From: Pseudomonas sp.
Lineage (GTDB): Bacteria > Pseudomonadota > Gammaproteobacteria > Pseudomonadales > Pseudomonadaceae
Direction of reading: 5' to 3'
NCBI RefSeq assembly: GCF_030684895.1
Contig: NZ_JAUXXP010000067.1
Location: 1-48,650, forward strand
DNA length: 48,650 nt
A program made the translations under genes and the position numbers. The stretch's first letter is position 1. The number at the start of each line of letters is the position of its first letter. The notes under the pieces are model-generated. The model was not told the origin of the DNA and searched no databases. It saw nothing but the letters and a program-made list of their open reading frames with translations. This document shows, one piece after another, positions 25,521 to 34,558 of this stretch.

Positions 25521-25958
25521 TTACTGCGTTTCAACAACACAGGGCCGAACATCTGCCTGGAAAGCACACGCACGCCCACGCAAATAGCTGCGGTAGATCT
25601 GCAACAGCTGCGCGGCCGTCAGGCGACAGGTCTGCGCCCGGCACTGCGCATTAAAGGCAAAGGCGCTCTGCTCGGCTTCGGCCAGACGGATATATAGCGC
25701 CGGCCAGTCAGTGACGGGCGCATCAGCCGGAGTAAACAGCAAGCGCCCGTCACGCTGCGCCAGCGGCGCGCCGGCTGCGGCATAGTCGAAGATGAACAGC
25801 AGCGTACGCGCGGTCTTGGTGGTGCACTCGGCGCGGGTAAGGCATTGCTGCGGATCGACGGCGATAGCCACTGGAGCAGGTGGCTCGCTAACCGGTGACT
25901 GACTTGCACAGCCGGCCAACGCAGTGAGCACGACAAACAGCGCGATCAACCTCGTCAT
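25521..25958 (-). CDS. Small lipoprotein of unknown function
   Basis: This 145-residue product has a clear lipoprotein signal, MTRLIALFVVLTALAGC, with predicted lipidated Cys17 followed by Ala-Ser, which favours outer-membrane sorting. The mature part has six further cysteines (QQCLTRAEC, AQCRAQTC, RACAF, RPCVV), suggesting three disulphides. I do not recognise the family. A GGGAGG ribosome binding site lies 5 bases before the ATG. The gene stands alone between the collagenase gene and a large palindromic repeat. Confidence 0.78.
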   Translation of the reverse strand: MTRLIALFVVLTALAGCASQSPVSEPPAPVAIAVDPQQCLTRAECTTKTARTLLFIFDYAAAGAPLAQRDGRLLFTPADAPVTDWPALYIRLAEAEQSAFAFNAQCRAQTCRLTAAQLLQIYRSYLRGRACAFQADVRPCVVETQ

Positions 25959-25990
25959 AGAGTCCTCCCGGATAACGACTCAGTACCTAT

Positions 25991-26110
25991 TGCATGCGAT
26001 GAGGCACCAAGTCGTAGGTTGGTGCTGAGCGCAGCGAAGCCCAACAAGCAGCGGCCTTCTCGTTGGGCTTCGTCGCGTTGCTCCTTAACCCAACCTACCC
26101 ATCGCATGCA
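25991..26110. repeat. 120-bp near-palindromic intergenic repeat
   Basis: The ends form a perfect 11-bp inverted repeat (TGCATGCGATG 25991-26001 / CATCGCATGCA 26100-26110). Inside are GTAGGTTGG (26014-26022) / CCAACCTAC (26090-26098) and the nested CGAAGCCCAAC / GTTGGGCTTCG. The element would form one long hairpin. It belongs to the GTAGG...CCTAC class of dispersed intergenic repeats seen at several other places here. Confidence 0.8.
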
Positions 26111-26136
26111 CCACAACACGGGGACATAGCCAACAA

Positions 26137-26160
26137 AAAGCCCCGCATCGGCGGGGCTTT
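26137..26160 (-). terminator. Intrinsic terminator of fba
   Basis: A 10-bp stem AAAGCCCCGC / GCGGGGCTTT with loop ATCG lies directly after the fba stop. On the minus strand it continues into a T-run. Confidence 0.88.
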
Positions 26161-26176
26161 CAGTACAGCAACAGGC

Positions 26177-27241
26177 TTAGTTGACCTTGGCGGCCAGCTC
26201 ACCCTTGGCGTAACGCTGGAACATGGTTTCCAGGTTCATCGGTTTGATCTTCGAGGCGTTGCCGGCGGTGCCGAAGGCTTCGTAGCGGGCGATACAGATG
26301 TCGCGCATGGCAGTCACGGTCGCGCCGAAGAATTTACGCGGATCGAATTCACTCGGGTTCTCAGCCATCAGGCGGCGCATGGCACCGGTGGAGGCCAGAC
26401 GCAGGTCGGTGTCGATGTTGACCTTGCGCACGCCGTACTTGATGCCTTCAACGATTTCTTCAACCGGCACGCCGTAGGTTTCTTTGATGTCGCCGCCGTA
26501 CTGGTTGATGATCGCCAGCCACTCTTGCGGTACCGACGAGGAACCGTGCATCACCAGGTGGGTGTTGGGGATGCGCTTGTGGATTTCCTTGATGCGGTCG
26601 ATCGCGAGGATGTCACCGGTGGGCGGCTTGGTGAACTTGTACGCGCCATGGCTGGTGCCGATGGCAATGGCCAGGGCATCGACCTGGGTGCGCTTGACGA
26701 AGTCAGCCGCTTCTTCCGGGTCGGTCAGCATCTGGCTGTGATCGAGCACGCCTTCAGCGCCAACACCGTCCTCTTCGCCGGCCATGCCAGTTTCCAGGCT
26801 ACCCAGGCAACCCAGCTCACCTTCCACCGACACACCGCAGGCGTGGGCAAAGGCGACGGTCTGCTGGGTGACACGCACGTTGTAGTCGTAGTCGGCCGGG
26901 GTCTTGCCGTCTTCTTTCAGCGAGCCGTCCATCATCACCGAGCTGAAGCCCAGCTGGATCGAGCGCTGGCAGACGTCAGGGCTGGTGCCGTGGTCCTGGT
27001 GCATGCACACCGGAATATGCGGGAACTCTTCGATAGCGGCCAGGATCAGGTGGCGCAGGAACGGCGCGCCGGCGTATTTACGCGCACCGGCGGAAGCCTG
27101 AACGATCACCGGGGAATCGGTCTTGTCGGCCGCTTCCATGATCGCGCGCATCTGCTCGAGGTTATTGACGTTAAAAGCCGGCACGCCGTAACCGAATTCG
27201 GCGGCGTGGTCGAGCATCTGGCGCATGCTGATAAGTGCCAT
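26177..27241 (-). CDS. fba: Class II fructose-1,6-bisphosphate aldolase
   Basis: This zinc enzyme splits fructose-1,6-bisphosphate into dihydroxyacetone phosphate and glyceraldehyde-3-phosphate; in pseudomonads it serves mainly gluconeogenesis. The start [15 protein letters not shown] at 27241 gives 354 residues, the usual length. Visible motifs are [26 protein letters not shown] with a zinc-ligand His, [16 protein letters not shown], and [11 protein letters not shown] near residue 275. The longer frame to 27307 runs through hairpin sequence and is rejected. It is the last gene of the tkt-epd-pgk-mliC-fba series, after a 110-base gap with hairpins. Confidence 0.97.
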   Translation of the reverse strand: MALISMRQMLDHAAEFGYGVPAFNVNNLEQMRAIMEAADKTDSPVIVQASAGARKYAGAPFLRHLILAAIEEFPHIPVCMHQDHGTSPDVCQRSIQLGFSSVMMDGSLKEDGKTPADYDYNVRVTQQTVAFAHACGVSVEGELGCLGSLETGMAGEEDGVGAEGVLDHSQMLTDPEEAADFVKRTQVDALAIAIGTSHGAYKFTKPPTGDILAIDRIKEIHKRIPNTHLVMHGSSSVPQEWLAIINQYGGDIKETYGVPVEEIVEGIKYGVRKVNIDTDLRLASTGAMRRLMAENPSEFDPRKFFGATVTAMRDICIARYEAFGTAGNASKIKPMNLETMFQRYAKGELAAKVN

Positions 27242-27279
27242 GGTGTTCTTTCTCCCGGTGGTGCTCGTTAATCGTGCAA

Positions 27280-27347
27280 GCCTGCCGCAGGGGCAGGCGC
27301 TATTCAAGTCATTCAGACCGGGGGTGAACCCAGTCTGTATTCAAGTC
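27280..27347 (-). promoter_or_regulatory. Paired hairpins in the fba leader
   Basis: Between the mliC-like stop and fba there are two hairpins: GCCTGCC / GGCAGGC (27280-27298) and CAGAC...GGGT / ACCC...GTCTG (27314-27337). The direct repeat TATTCAAGTC (27301-27310 and 27338-27347) brackets the second hairpin. No T-run marks a simple terminator, so an attenuator or processing site for fba mRNA is possible. Confidence 0.45.
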
Positions 27348-27351
27348 GTTA

Positions 27352-27672
27352 TCAGGGCGCCTTGCAGCCACGGCCGATCAGGTCATCCTTGGCTGTCCAA
27401 TAAACCAGGCCTTCCTCACCCTTGGCGTGAAAGGACAACAGGCCATCGCTGTACAGCGCGCCCGAGCCGGACGGCTCCTGAGCCAGGCGATAAACGATAT
27501 CGCCGCCACCCAAGCGCAGATCAACGGACTCGCGGCTGCTGTCGGCGAAGCGCCAGAGCACTTCGGTCTGACTGTCACAGACCCAGCGCGTCCAGTTATC
27601 CGACGGTGCAGGCTGACTGGCGCAAGCGCCAAGCAGGCTGAGCAATGCCAGCAGGGTAATCCGTTTCATCAT
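27352..27672 (-). CDS. MliC-family lipoprotein (predicted C-type lysozyme inhibitor)
   Basis: This is a 106-residue lipoprotein. MMKRITLLALLSLLGAC is the signal with a lipobox LGAC and a Cys near 17. The mature domain matches the MliC/PliC fold: WVCDSQTEVLWRF, a YRLAQEPSGSGALYSDG segment containing the SGxxY signature used to block the lysozyme active site, and a closing GRGC that would pair with the first cysteine. GGAG 9 bases upstream supports 27672; an in-frame upstream Met at 27687 is less likely. It sits between pgk and fba in a central-metabolism operon. Confidence 0.78.
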   Translation of the reverse strand: MMKRITLLALLSLLGACASQPAPSDNWTRWVCDSQTEVLWRFADSSRESVDLRLGGGDIVYRLAQEPSGSGALYSDGLLSFHAKGEEGLVYWTAKDDLIGRGCKAP

Positions 27673-27698
27673 CGGGACTCGCTCCATGATCAGGCGGC

Positions 27699-28862
27699 TT
27701 ATGCCTTAGCGCGCTGTTCCAACACGTCTACGGCCGGCAACACCTTGCCCTCAACGAACTCGAGGAAAGCGCCGCCACCGGTGGAGATATAGCTGATCTG
27801 CGCGCCAACGCCGTATTTGTCGATGGCCGCCAGGGTATCGCCACCGCCGGCGATGGAGAACGCCGGGCTTTCAGCGATGGCCTGGGCCAGCACCTTGGTG
27901 CCGTTGCCGAACTGGTCGAACTCGAACACGCCGACCGGACCGTTCCACAGAATGGTCTTCGACGACTTCAGCAGCTCGGCGAACTGCGCGGCGGTCTGCG
28001 GGCCGATATCCAGAATCATGTCGTCTTCAGCCACATCGGCGACCAGCTTGACGGTGGCTTCGGCGTCTTCGGCGAAGGCTTTGGCGACGACCACGTCGAC
28101 CGGCAACGGCACGCTGACCTTGGCCGCGATGGCCTTGGCAGTGTCGAGCAGATCGGCTTCATACAGCGACTTACCGACCGGGAAACCGGCGGCGGCAAGG
28201 AAGGTGTTGGCGATGCCGCCACCGACGATCAGCTGGTCGCAGATCTGGCTCAGGCTATTGAGTACGTCGAGCTTGGTCGACACCTTGGAGCCCGCAACAA
28301 TCGCCGCCATTGGCTTGGCCGGGTTGCCCAGCGCTTTGCCCAGTGCGTCCAACTCAGCAGCCAACAACGGGCCGGCGCAAGCTACCTTGGCGAACTTGGC
28401 TACGCCGTGGGTCGAGCCCTCGGCGCGGTGAGCGGTGCCGAAGGCGTCCATCACGAACACGTCGCACAGGGCGGCGTATTGCTGGGCCAGTTCGTCGCTG
28501 TTCTTCTTCTCGCCCTTGTTAAAGCGCACGTTCTCGAACAGCACGATCTCGCCGGCCTTGAGCTCAACGCCGCCCAGATAATCCACCACCAGTGGTACAT
28601 CGCGGCCCAGGGCCTTGCTCAGGTAGTCAGCGACTGGCTTGAGGCTGTTCTCTGCGCTGAACTCACCTTCAGTCGGACGCCCCAGGTGCGAGCAGACCAT
28701 TACCGCTGCGCCTTTCTCCAGCGCCAGCTTGATGGTCGGCAGGGAAGCGAGGATGCGCGCGGCGCTCTTCACCACGCCGTCTTTTACCGGCACGTTGAGG
28801 TCTTCGCGGATCAGCACGCGCTTACCGGCGAGGTCGAGGTCGGTCATCTTCAGAACGGTCAT
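27699..28862 (-). CDS. pgk: Phosphoglycerate kinase
   Basis: This enzyme transfers a phosphoryl group between 1,3-bisphosphoglycerate and ADP in glycolysis and gluconeogenesis. The 387-residue length is standard. Motifs seen are [14 protein letters not shown] (N-terminal substrate site, about 15-28), [11 protein letters not shown] near 58, [13 protein letters not shown] near 110, [16 protein letters not shown] near 185, and the C-terminal nucleotide run [17 protein letters not shown] with [14 protein letters not shown]. It lies between epd and the MliC-like gene on the same strand. The 86-base gap to epd is mostly occupied by repeat copy B. Confidence 0.97.
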   Translation of the reverse strand: MTVLKMTDLDLAGKRVLIREDLNVPVKDGVVKSAARILASLPTIKLALEKGAAVMVCSHLGRPTEGEFSAENSLKPVADYLSKALGRDVPLVVDYLGGVELKAGEIVLFENVRFNKGEKKNSDELAQQYAALCDVFVMDAFGTAHRAEGSTHGVAKFAKVACAGPLLAAELDALGKALGNPAKPMAAIVAGSKVSTKLDVLNSLSQICDQLIVGGGIANTFLAAAGFPVGKSLYEADLLDTAKAIAAKVSVPLPVDVVVAKAFAEDAEATVKLVADVAEDDMILDIGPQTAAQFAELLKSSKTILWNGPVGVFEFDQFGNGTKVLAQAIAESPAFSIAGGGDTLAAIDKYGVGAQISYISTGGGAFLEFVEGKVLPAVDVLEQRAKA

Positions 28863-28896
28863 ATATCAGTCCTTCACGGGGGCTGGTTGCGCCAAA

Positions 28897-29020
28897 CCAC
28901 AAGAGGCTGCGCGTCGGCGATACGGCGTTAAAAACAGGCTCAGAATGCTCATTTACCACCTGTAAACTGCGCTTCTTCGCCTATTTTTGCCTTGTCTCGC
29001 TCTAGCTCGCTCACTTGTGG
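28897..29020 (-). repeat. Structured repeat, copy B, overlapping the end of epd
   Basis: This is the minus-strand copy of the element at 8335-8455. Its terminal stem is CCACAAG / CTTGTGG, different in sequence from copy A but again self-complementary. The internal stem is AAAAATAGGC / GCCTGTTTTT, the short stem AGAAGC / GC-A-TTCT, and the apical hairpin TTTAC-AGGTG-GTAAA. The first 72 bases of it on the minus strand are translated as the C-terminus of Epd, including its TGA stop. Confidence 0.8.
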
Positions 29021-30055
29021 ATTGGCTTTTAAAAGGAAATGTTCAGCGACATCGAGCATACGGTTGGCAAAGCCCCACTCGTTATCGAACCAGGCCAGCA
29101 GATTCACCAAACGCGGGCCGGAGACCCGGGTCTGGCTGCCGTCGACAATCGCCGAATGCGGGTCGTGGTTGAAATCGCAACTGGCATGCGGCAGTTCGGT
29201 ATAGGCCAGCAGGCCTTTTAGCGGACCGCTCTCGGCCGCCTGACGTAACACCGCGTTGATTTCGGCCGCCGAGGTATCGCGCGCGGTCTGCAGGGTGATA
29301 TCCAGGCACGAGACGTTTACCGTCGGCACGCGAATAGCTTTGGCCTGAATGCGCCCGCTTAGTTCCGGCAGCAGCCGCTCAATACCGCGGGCCAGACCGG
29401 TGGACACCGGAATCACCGACTGGAAGGCCGAGCGCGTACGGCGCAGGTCTTCGTGGTGGTAAGCGTCGATCACCGGCTGATCGTTCATCGCCGAGTGGAT
29501 GGTGGTGATGGACACGTAGTCGATGCCCACCGTCTCATTCAGCAACTTGAGCAGCGGCACGCCACAGTTGGTGGTGCAGGAGGCGTTGGACACCAGCTGC
29601 TCGCGGCCGGTCAGGCAATCCTGATTGACCCCGTAGACCACCGTAGCGTCGATATCCGCCTCGCTGGCCATCGGTTGCGACAGCAACAGCCGTGGCGCGC
29701 CTGCATCGATAAAGCGCAGGGCGTCGGCACGGCTGGTGTATTGGCCCGAGCATTCGAGCAACAGGTCAATATCCAGGGCGGCCCAATCGATGGCCTCAGG
29801 CGTCGACTGACGCAGCACTTTCACGCAGTCGCCATTGATATGCAGGCAATCACCGTCGACCTTCACCTCACCGGGGAAACGCCCGTGGGTGGAGTCGAAA
29901 CGGGTCAGGTATTCGATGCTGGCCTGGTCGGCCAGGTCGTTCAGCGCGACGATTTCCAGCTGCGCCCCGGCGCCACGCTCATGCAACGCGCGCAGCACGC
30001 AGCGGCCGATCCGGCCGTAGCCGTTGAGGGCAATTCGATAGGGGCGCTTGGGCAT
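28949..30055 (-). CDS. epd: D-erythrose-4-phosphate dehydrogenase
   Basis: Epd oxidises erythrose-4-phosphate to 4-phosphoerythronate, the first step toward pyridoxal phosphate in gammaproteobacteria. It resembles GAPDH: IALNGYGRIGRCVLRAL is the NAD site, SNASCTTNC holds catalytic Cys160, and WFDNEWGFANRM is near the C-terminus. The presence of an ordinary transketolase next door (source of erythrose-4-phosphate) fits Epd over GAPDH. I start at MPKRPYRIALNG (30055), giving 368 residues, somewhat long for the family. The excess is at the C-terminus, where about the last 23 residues (ending ELERDKAKIGEEAQFTGGK) are encoded by repeat copy B. Confidence 0.93.
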   Translation of the reverse strand: MPKRPYRIALNGYGRIGRCVLRALHERGAGAQLEIVALNDLADQASIEYLTRFDSTHGRFPGEVKVDGDCLHINGDCVKVLRQSTPEAIDWAALDIDLLLECSGQYTSRADALRFIDAGAPRLLLSQPMASEADIDATVVYGVNQDCLTGREQLVSNASCTTNCGVPLLKLLNETVGIDYVSITTIHSAMNDQPVIDAYHHEDLRRTRSAFQSVIPVSTGLARGIERLLPELSGRIQAKAIRVPTVNVSCLDITLQTARDTSAAEINAVLRQAAESGPLKGLLAYTELPHASCDFNHDPHSAIVDGSQTRVSGPRLVNLLAWFDNEWGFANRMLDVAEHFLLKANPQVSELERDKAKIGEEAQFTGGK

Positions 30056-30075
30056 GGTGGTCTCGATAGGGAACC

Positions 30076-30111
30076 GTAGGATGGGTGAGCCGCAACGCGG
30101 CATCACCCATC
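30076..30111. repeat. Short palindromic intergenic repeat between tkt and epd
   Basis: GATGGGTGA (30080-30088) is matched by TCACCCATC (30103-30111), with GCCGC / GCGGC nested inside and GTAGG at the left edge. It belongs to the same GTAGG-type family as the repeats at 25991, 40021 and 47621. Confidence 0.65.
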
Positions 30112-30121
30112 ATTCGCCGGA

Positions 30122-32122
30122 TCAGGCGTCCAGCAGCTCGGCGGCGGTTTCCAGGATATTTTCGACGGTGAAGCCGAATTCCTCGAACAGCGCCGGCGCG
30201 GGGGCAGACTCACCGAAGGTGGTCATGCCGATGATGCGACCTTCCAGACCGACGTACTTGTACCAGTAGTCAGCATGCGAGGCCTCGATGGCGATACGCG
30301 CGCCCACCTGCACCGGCAGCACGGCCTGCTTGTAGCCGGCGTCCTGCTGGTCGAACACACTGGTGGACGGCATCGATACCACGCGCACCTTGCGGCCCTG
30401 CTCGGTCAGTTTCTCGTAGGCGGCAACCGCCAGACCGATTTCAGAGCCGGTGGAAATCAGGATCAGCTCTGGCTCGCCGGCGCAGTCTTTCAATACATAG
30501 GCACCGCGAGCGACATCGGCCAGTTGCTGAGCGCTGCGCGACTGGTGCGGCAGGTTCTGCCGGCTGAAGATCAGTGCGCTCGGGCCGTCGTTACGCTCGA
30601 TGGCGTATTTCCAGGCCACCGCCGATTCCACGGCGTCGCATGGGCGCCAGGTGTCGAGGTTCGGCGTGCCACGCAGGCTGGCCAGCTGCTCGATTGGCTG
30701 GTGGGTCGGGCCGTCTTCACCGAGGCCGATGGAGTCGTGGGTAAACACGAACAGCACGCGCTGCTTCATCAGCGCGGCCATACGCACCGCGTTGCGCGCG
30801 TACTCCATAAAGATCAGGAAGGTCGCGCCGTACGGCACGAAGCCGCCGTGCAGGGCGACGCCGTTCATAATCGCGCTCATGCCGAATTCGCGCACGCCGT
30901 AGAACATGTAGTTGCCGGAAGCATCCGCAGCCGACACGCCCTTGCAGCCTTTCCACAGGGTCAGGTTGGAGCCGGCCAGATCCGCCGAGCCACCAAGAAA
31001 CTCTGGCAGTAGCGGGCCGAAGGCGTTCAGCGCGTTCTGGCTGGCCTTGCGGCTGGCGATGGTTTCGCCCTTCTCGGCAACTTCCTGGATATAGGCAGCG
31101 GCTTTGGCGGCGAAATCGGTGGGCAGCTCACCGGCAACACGGCGCTTGAACTCGCTGGCCAGCTCCGGATAGGCAGCGGCGTAGGCAGCGAAACGCTGAT
31201 CCCACTCGGCTTCGGCAGCGGCGCCGGCTTGTTTGGCGTCCCACTCGGCGTAGATGTCTGCGGGAATTTCGAACGGGCCGTGGTTCCAGCCCAGGGTGGC
31301 GCGGGTCAGGGCGATTTCTTCGAGGCCCAGTGGCGCACCGTGGCAATCTTCCTTGCCACCTTTGTTTGGCGAACCGAAGCCGATGGTGGTTTTGCAGCAA
31401 ATCAGGGTCGGGCGGTCACTGGTTTTGCGCGCGGTCTCGATGGCGATCTTGATTTCGTCGGCGTCGTGGCCGTCGACATTGCGAATCACCTGCCAGCCGT
31501 AGGCTTCGAAGCGCGCCGGGGTGTCGTCGGTGAACCAGCCTTCGACTTCGCCGTCGATGGAGATGCCGTTGTCGTCGTAGAAGGCGACCAGCTTGCCCAA
31601 ACCCAAGGTACCGGCCAGCGAGCAGACTTCATGACTGATGCCTTCCATCATGCAGCCGTCGCCGAGGAAGGCGTAGGTGAAGTGGTCAACGACCTGATGG
31701 CCGTCGCGGTTGAACTGCGCGCCCAGCACTTTCTCGGCGATGGCGAAACCGACGGCATTGGCGATGCCCTGACCCAGCGGGCCGGTGGTGGTTTCCACAC
31801 CTGGGGTGTAGCCATATTCCGGGTGGCCCGGCGTACGGCTGTGCAGCTGGCGGAACTGCTTGAGGTCTTCGATGCCCAGGTCGTAGCCGGTCAGGTGCAG
31901 CAGCGAATAGATCAACATCGAGCCGTGGCCGTTGGACAGCACAAAGCGGTCACGGTCGGCGAACTTCGGGTTGCTTGGGTTGTGCTTGAGGAAATCACGC
32001 CACAGCACTTCGGCGATATCCGCCATACCCATCGGGGCACCGGGGTGGCCGCTGTTGGCTTTCTGCACGGCATCCATGCTCAGGGCACGAATGGCATTGG
32101 CTCGCTCACGACGGCTGGGCAT
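30122..32122 (-). CDS. tkt: Transketolase
   Basis: This thiamine-diphosphate enzyme exchanges two-carbon units in the pentose phosphate pathway and yields erythrose-4-phosphate, the Epd substrate. The start [19 protein letters not shown] at 32122 (GGAG 8 bases upstream) gives 666 residues, the usual length. Motifs are [57 protein letters not shown] (thiamine-binding GDG), [19 protein letters not shown] near 465-483, and [14 protein letters not shown] near the end. The gene is divergent from the ArsR-methyltransferase gene, separated by 198 bases that contain the large operator-like palindrome. Confidence 0.97.
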   Translation of the reverse strand: MPSRRERANAIRALSMDAVQKANSGHPGAPMGMADIAEVLWRDFLKHNPSNPKFADRDRFVLSNGHGSMLIYSLLHLTGYDLGIEDLKQFRQLHSRTPGHPEYGYTPGVETTTGPLGQGIANAVGFAIAEKVLGAQFNRDGHQVVDHFTYAFLGDGCMMEGISHEVCSLAGTLGLGKLVAFYDDNGISIDGEVEGWFTDDTPARFEAYGWQVIRNVDGHDADEIKIAIETARKTSDRPTLICCKTTIGFGSPNKGGKEDCHGAPLGLEEIALTRATLGWNHGPFEIPADIYAEWDAKQAGAAAEAEWDQRFAAYAAAYPELASEFKRRVAGELPTDFAAKAAAYIQEVAEKGETIASRKASQNALNAFGPLLPEFLGGSADLAGSNLTLWKGCKGVSAADASGNYMFYGVREFGMSAIMNGVALHGGFVPYGATFLIFMEYARNAVRMAALMKQRVLFVFTHDSIGLGEDGPTHQPIEQLASLRGTPNLDTWRPCDAVESAVAWKYAIERNDGPSALIFSRQNLPHQSRSAQQLADVARGAYVLKDCAGEPELILISTGSEIGLAVAAYEKLTEQGRKVRVVSMPSTSVFDQQDAGYKQAVLPVQVGARIAIEASHADYWYKYVGLEGRIIGMTTFGESAPAPALFEEFGFTVENILETAAELLDA

Positions 32123-32245
32123 CACTGAATCTCCTACGGGGCTGCTTGGGCAACTGGGGGTCGAAAAAGGCGGCCATTTTCGCCCAGCGGGGCCTGTCGG
32201 GGCAATGACAGATAGTCGCACCACCAATGTTTTCTGGGCGGAGCG

Positions 32246-32289
32246 CCAGCAAGGGCAATATCAAAACTTTTTGATATTGCCCTTGCTGG
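32246..32289. promoter_or_regulatory. Perfect 21-bp inverted repeat: probable ArsR-type operator
   Basis: Arms 32246-32266 and 32269-32289 are perfectly complementary, with only the two bases CT between them. The core reads ATATCAAAA / TTTTTGATAT-like, typical in symmetry and A+T content of ArsR-family operators. It lies 31 bases upstream of the ArsR-methyltransferase start and overlaps a candidate -35 box. A perfect 44-base palindrome here is very unlikely by chance. It lacks the trailing T-run of a terminator. Confidence 0.75.
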
Positions 32290-32311
32290 ATAAAAAGTGA
32301 CCGACTAGACT
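32283..32311 (+). promoter_or_regulatory. Candidate promoter of the regulator-metK operon
   Basis: TTGCTG (32283-32288) and TAGACT (32306-32311) are spaced 17 bases apart. The -35 box lies in the right arm of the palindrome, so a bound repressor would block it. The expected transcript start falls only a few bases before the ATG at 32321, and no ribosome binding site is visible, so the mRNA could be leaderless. Confidence 0.4.
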
Positions 32312-32320
32312 GCCCAGCCT

Positions 32321-33352
32321 ATGAATATGCGCGCCTCCTACCTGGCCTTCGAGCCCGTCGATGCCCTCGCCGCCCTGTGCAAGGCCAGCGGTGATGCGCT
32401 GCGCCTGAACATTCTGCGCGCCCTGGCCAACGACTCGTTCGGTGTACTGGAGCTGGCGCAGATCTTCGCGACCGGTCAATCCGGCATCAGCCATCACCTG
32501 AAAGTCCTGGCCCAGGCCGGCTTGGTGGCCACCCGCCGCGAAGGTAATGCGATCTTCTACCGCCGCGCCCTGGCTCAAGGCGAACAGCTGGGCGGCCGCC
32601 TGCATGCCGCATTGCTCGACGAAGTGGACCAGCTGTCACTACCGGCCGAGGTGCAACAACGCATTGCTGCGGTGCACGGCCAGCGTGCCGCCGCCAGCCA
32701 GGAATTTTTCGCCCGCAGCGCAGCGAGCTTCCAGGCGCAGCAGGACCTGATCGCCGGCCTGCCGCAGTACCGCGACAGCGTGCTGGCCCTGCTCGATTCC
32801 CTGGGCTTTGCCCGTGACGCCAGCGCCGTGGAAATCGGCCCCGGCGATGGCGGCTTTCTCCCGGAATTGGCGCGGCGTTTCCAGCAGGTGCTGGCTCTCG
32901 ACAACAGCGCGGCGATGCTTGAACTGGCCCGTAAACGTTGCACCGAGGAAAGCCTGGGCAATGTGCAACTGCAGCTGGCCGACGCCCTGCAGGACGACTA
33001 CCCAGCTGCCGACTGCCTCGTGCTGAACATGGTGCTGCACCACTTCGCAGCCCCGGCCGACGCGCTCAAGCAGCTGGCGCAGCGCGTGAAACCCGGCGGC
33101 AGCCTGCTGATCACCGAACTGTGCAGCCACAACCAGAGCTGGGCCCGCGAGGCCTGCGGCGACCTCTGGCTGGGCTTCGAGCAGGACGACCTGGCCCGTT
33201 GGGCCAGCGCAGCCGGCCTCAACACCTGCGAAAGCCTCTATGTGGGCCTGCGCAACGGCTTCCAGATTCAGGTGCGGCACTTTGCCAAACCGCCACTCAC
33301 TCATGGCCCACGGGCTGCAATTACCGGTAACCAACAGGAACCCGCACGATGA
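32321..33352 (+). CDS. ArsR-family regulator fused to a SAM-dependent methyltransferase domain
   Basis: This is a 343-residue two-domain protein. The N-terminal part (about 10-95) is a winged-helix ArsR-type DNA-binding domain: [21 protein letters not shown], then [32 protein letters not shown], the recognition helix and wing. The C-terminal part (about 150-330) is a class I methyltransferase fold with [18 protein letters not shown] (SAM-binding loop near 170), [11 protein letters not shown] and [19 protein letters not shown]. Homologues of this ArsR group in Proteobacteria (SahR) sense S-adenosylhomocysteine and control methionine-cycle genes; that role is inferred here. The stop overlaps the metK start by 4 bases, and a perfect palindrome precedes the gene. 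Confidence 0.9.
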   Translation: MNMRASYLAFEPVDALAALCKASGDALRLNILRALANDSFGVLELAQIFATGQSGISHHLKVLAQAGLVATRREGNAIFYRRALAQGEQLGGRLHAALLDEVDQLSLPAEVQQRIAAVHGQRAAASQEFFARSAASFQAQQDLIAGLPQYRDSVLALLDSLGFARDASAVEIGPGDGGFLPELARRFQQVLALDNSAAMLELARKRCTEESLGNVQLQLADALQDDYPAADCLVLNMVLHHFAAPADALKQLAQRVKPGGSLLITELCSHNQSWAREACGDLWLGFEQDDLARWASAAGLNTCESLYVGLRNGFQIQVRHFAKPPLTHGPRAAITGNQQEPAR

Positions 33353-34539
33353 GCGAATACTCCCTCTTTACCTCCGAGTCCGTCTCCGAAGGCCATCCCG
33401 ACAAAATCGCCGACCAGATTTCCGATGCGGTGCTGGATGCCATCATCGCCCAGGACAAACACGCCCGCGTGGCTGTGGAAACCCTGGTCAAGACCGGCGT
33501 GGCCATCGTTGCAGGTGAAGTCACCACCAGCGCCTGGGTCGACCTGGAGCAGATCGTTCGCGACGTGATCTGCAACATCGGCTACACCAACTCCGACGTC
33601 GGCTTCGACGGTGCCACCTGCGGCGTGCTGAATATCATTGGCAAGCAGTCCCCGGACATCAACCAGGGCGTCGACCGCGCCAAACCGGAAGACCAGGGCG
33701 CCGGCGACCAGGGCCTGATGTTCGGCTACGCCAGCAACGAAACCGACGTGCTGATGCCCGCGCCGATCTGCTTCAGCCACCGCCTGGTCGAGCGCCAGGC
33801 CGAAGCGCGCAAGTCCGGCCTGCTGCCATGGCTGCGCCCGGATGCGAAATCCCAGGTCACCTGCCAATACGAAAACGGCAAGGTAGTCGGCATCGACGCC
33901 GTGGTGCTGTCCACTCAGCACAACCCGGAAGTGTCGCTGAGCGATCTGCGTGAAGGCGTGATGGAGCTGATCATCAAGCACGCCCTGCCAGCCGAGTTGC
34001 TGCATAAAGGCACGCAGTTCCATATCAACCCAACCGGCAACTTCGTGATCGGCGGCCCAGTGGGCGACTGCGGTCTGACCGGGCGCAAGATCATCGTCGA
34101 CAGCTACGGCGGCATGGCCCGTCATGGTGGCGGCGCGTTCTCCGGCAAGGACCCATCCAAGGTTGACCGTTCGGCGGCCTACGCCGGTCGTTACGTGGCG
34201 AAGAACATCGTTGCCGCCGGCCTCGCCGAGCGCTGCGAAATTCAGGTGTCCTACGCCATCGGCGTGGCCCAGCCGACCTCGATCTCGATCAACACCTTCG
34301 GCACCAACAAGGTGGCGGACGACCTGATCATCAAGCTGGTGCGCGAGGTGTTCGACCTGCGCCCTTACGCCATCACCAAGATGCTTGATCTGCTGCACCC
34401 GATGTACCAGGAAACCGCGGCCTACGGCCACTTCGGCCGCACGCCGAAGCAGAAGACTGTCGGCGACGACAGCTTCAGCACCTTCACCTGGGAGAAGACC
34501 GACAAGGTCGCCGACCTGCGCGCCGCCGCCGGCCTGTAA
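33349..34539 (+). CDS. metK: S-adenosylmethionine synthetase
   Basis: MetK makes S-adenosylmethionine from methionine and ATP. The 396-residue protein shows [17 protein letters not shown] at the N-terminus (ATP-site His16), [12 protein letters not shown] near 122-133 (substrate loop), and [19 protein letters not shown] near 265, all signature motifs. The start ATG overlaps the upstream regulator gene by 4 bases, so regulator and enzyme are co-translated. The palindrome in front of the pair probably controls both. A strong terminator follows directly. Confidence 0.98.
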   Translation: MSEYSLFTSESVSEGHPDKIADQISDAVLDAIIAQDKHARVAVETLVKTGVAIVAGEVTTSAWVDLEQIVRDVICNIGYTNSDVGFDGATCGVLNIIGKQSPDINQGVDRAKPEDQGAGDQGLMFGYASNETDVLMPAPICFSHRLVERQAEARKSGLLPWLRPDAKSQVTCQYENGKVVGIDAVVLSTQHNPEVSLSDLREGVMELIIKHALPAELLHKGTQFHINPTGNFVIGGPVGDCGLTGRKIIVDSYGGMARHGGGAFSGKDPSKVDRSAAYAGRYVAKNIVAAGLAERCEIQVSYAIGVAQPTSISINTFGTNKVADDLIIKLVREVFDLRPYAITKMLDLLHPMYQETAAYGHFGRTPKQKTVGDDSFSTFTWEKTDKVADLRAAAGL

Positions 34540-34558
34540 GCCCAAATCGGCTGAATAG

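Noticed and set aside
26063..27271. 402-residue plus-strand open frame opposite fba
   Set aside because: It is antisense to fba, has no start signal and no recognisable motif; a codon-bias shadow.
32246..32289. Reading the metK upstream palindrome as a transcription terminator
   Set aside because: No gene ends just before it on either strand and no T-run follows the stem; operator is the better reading.
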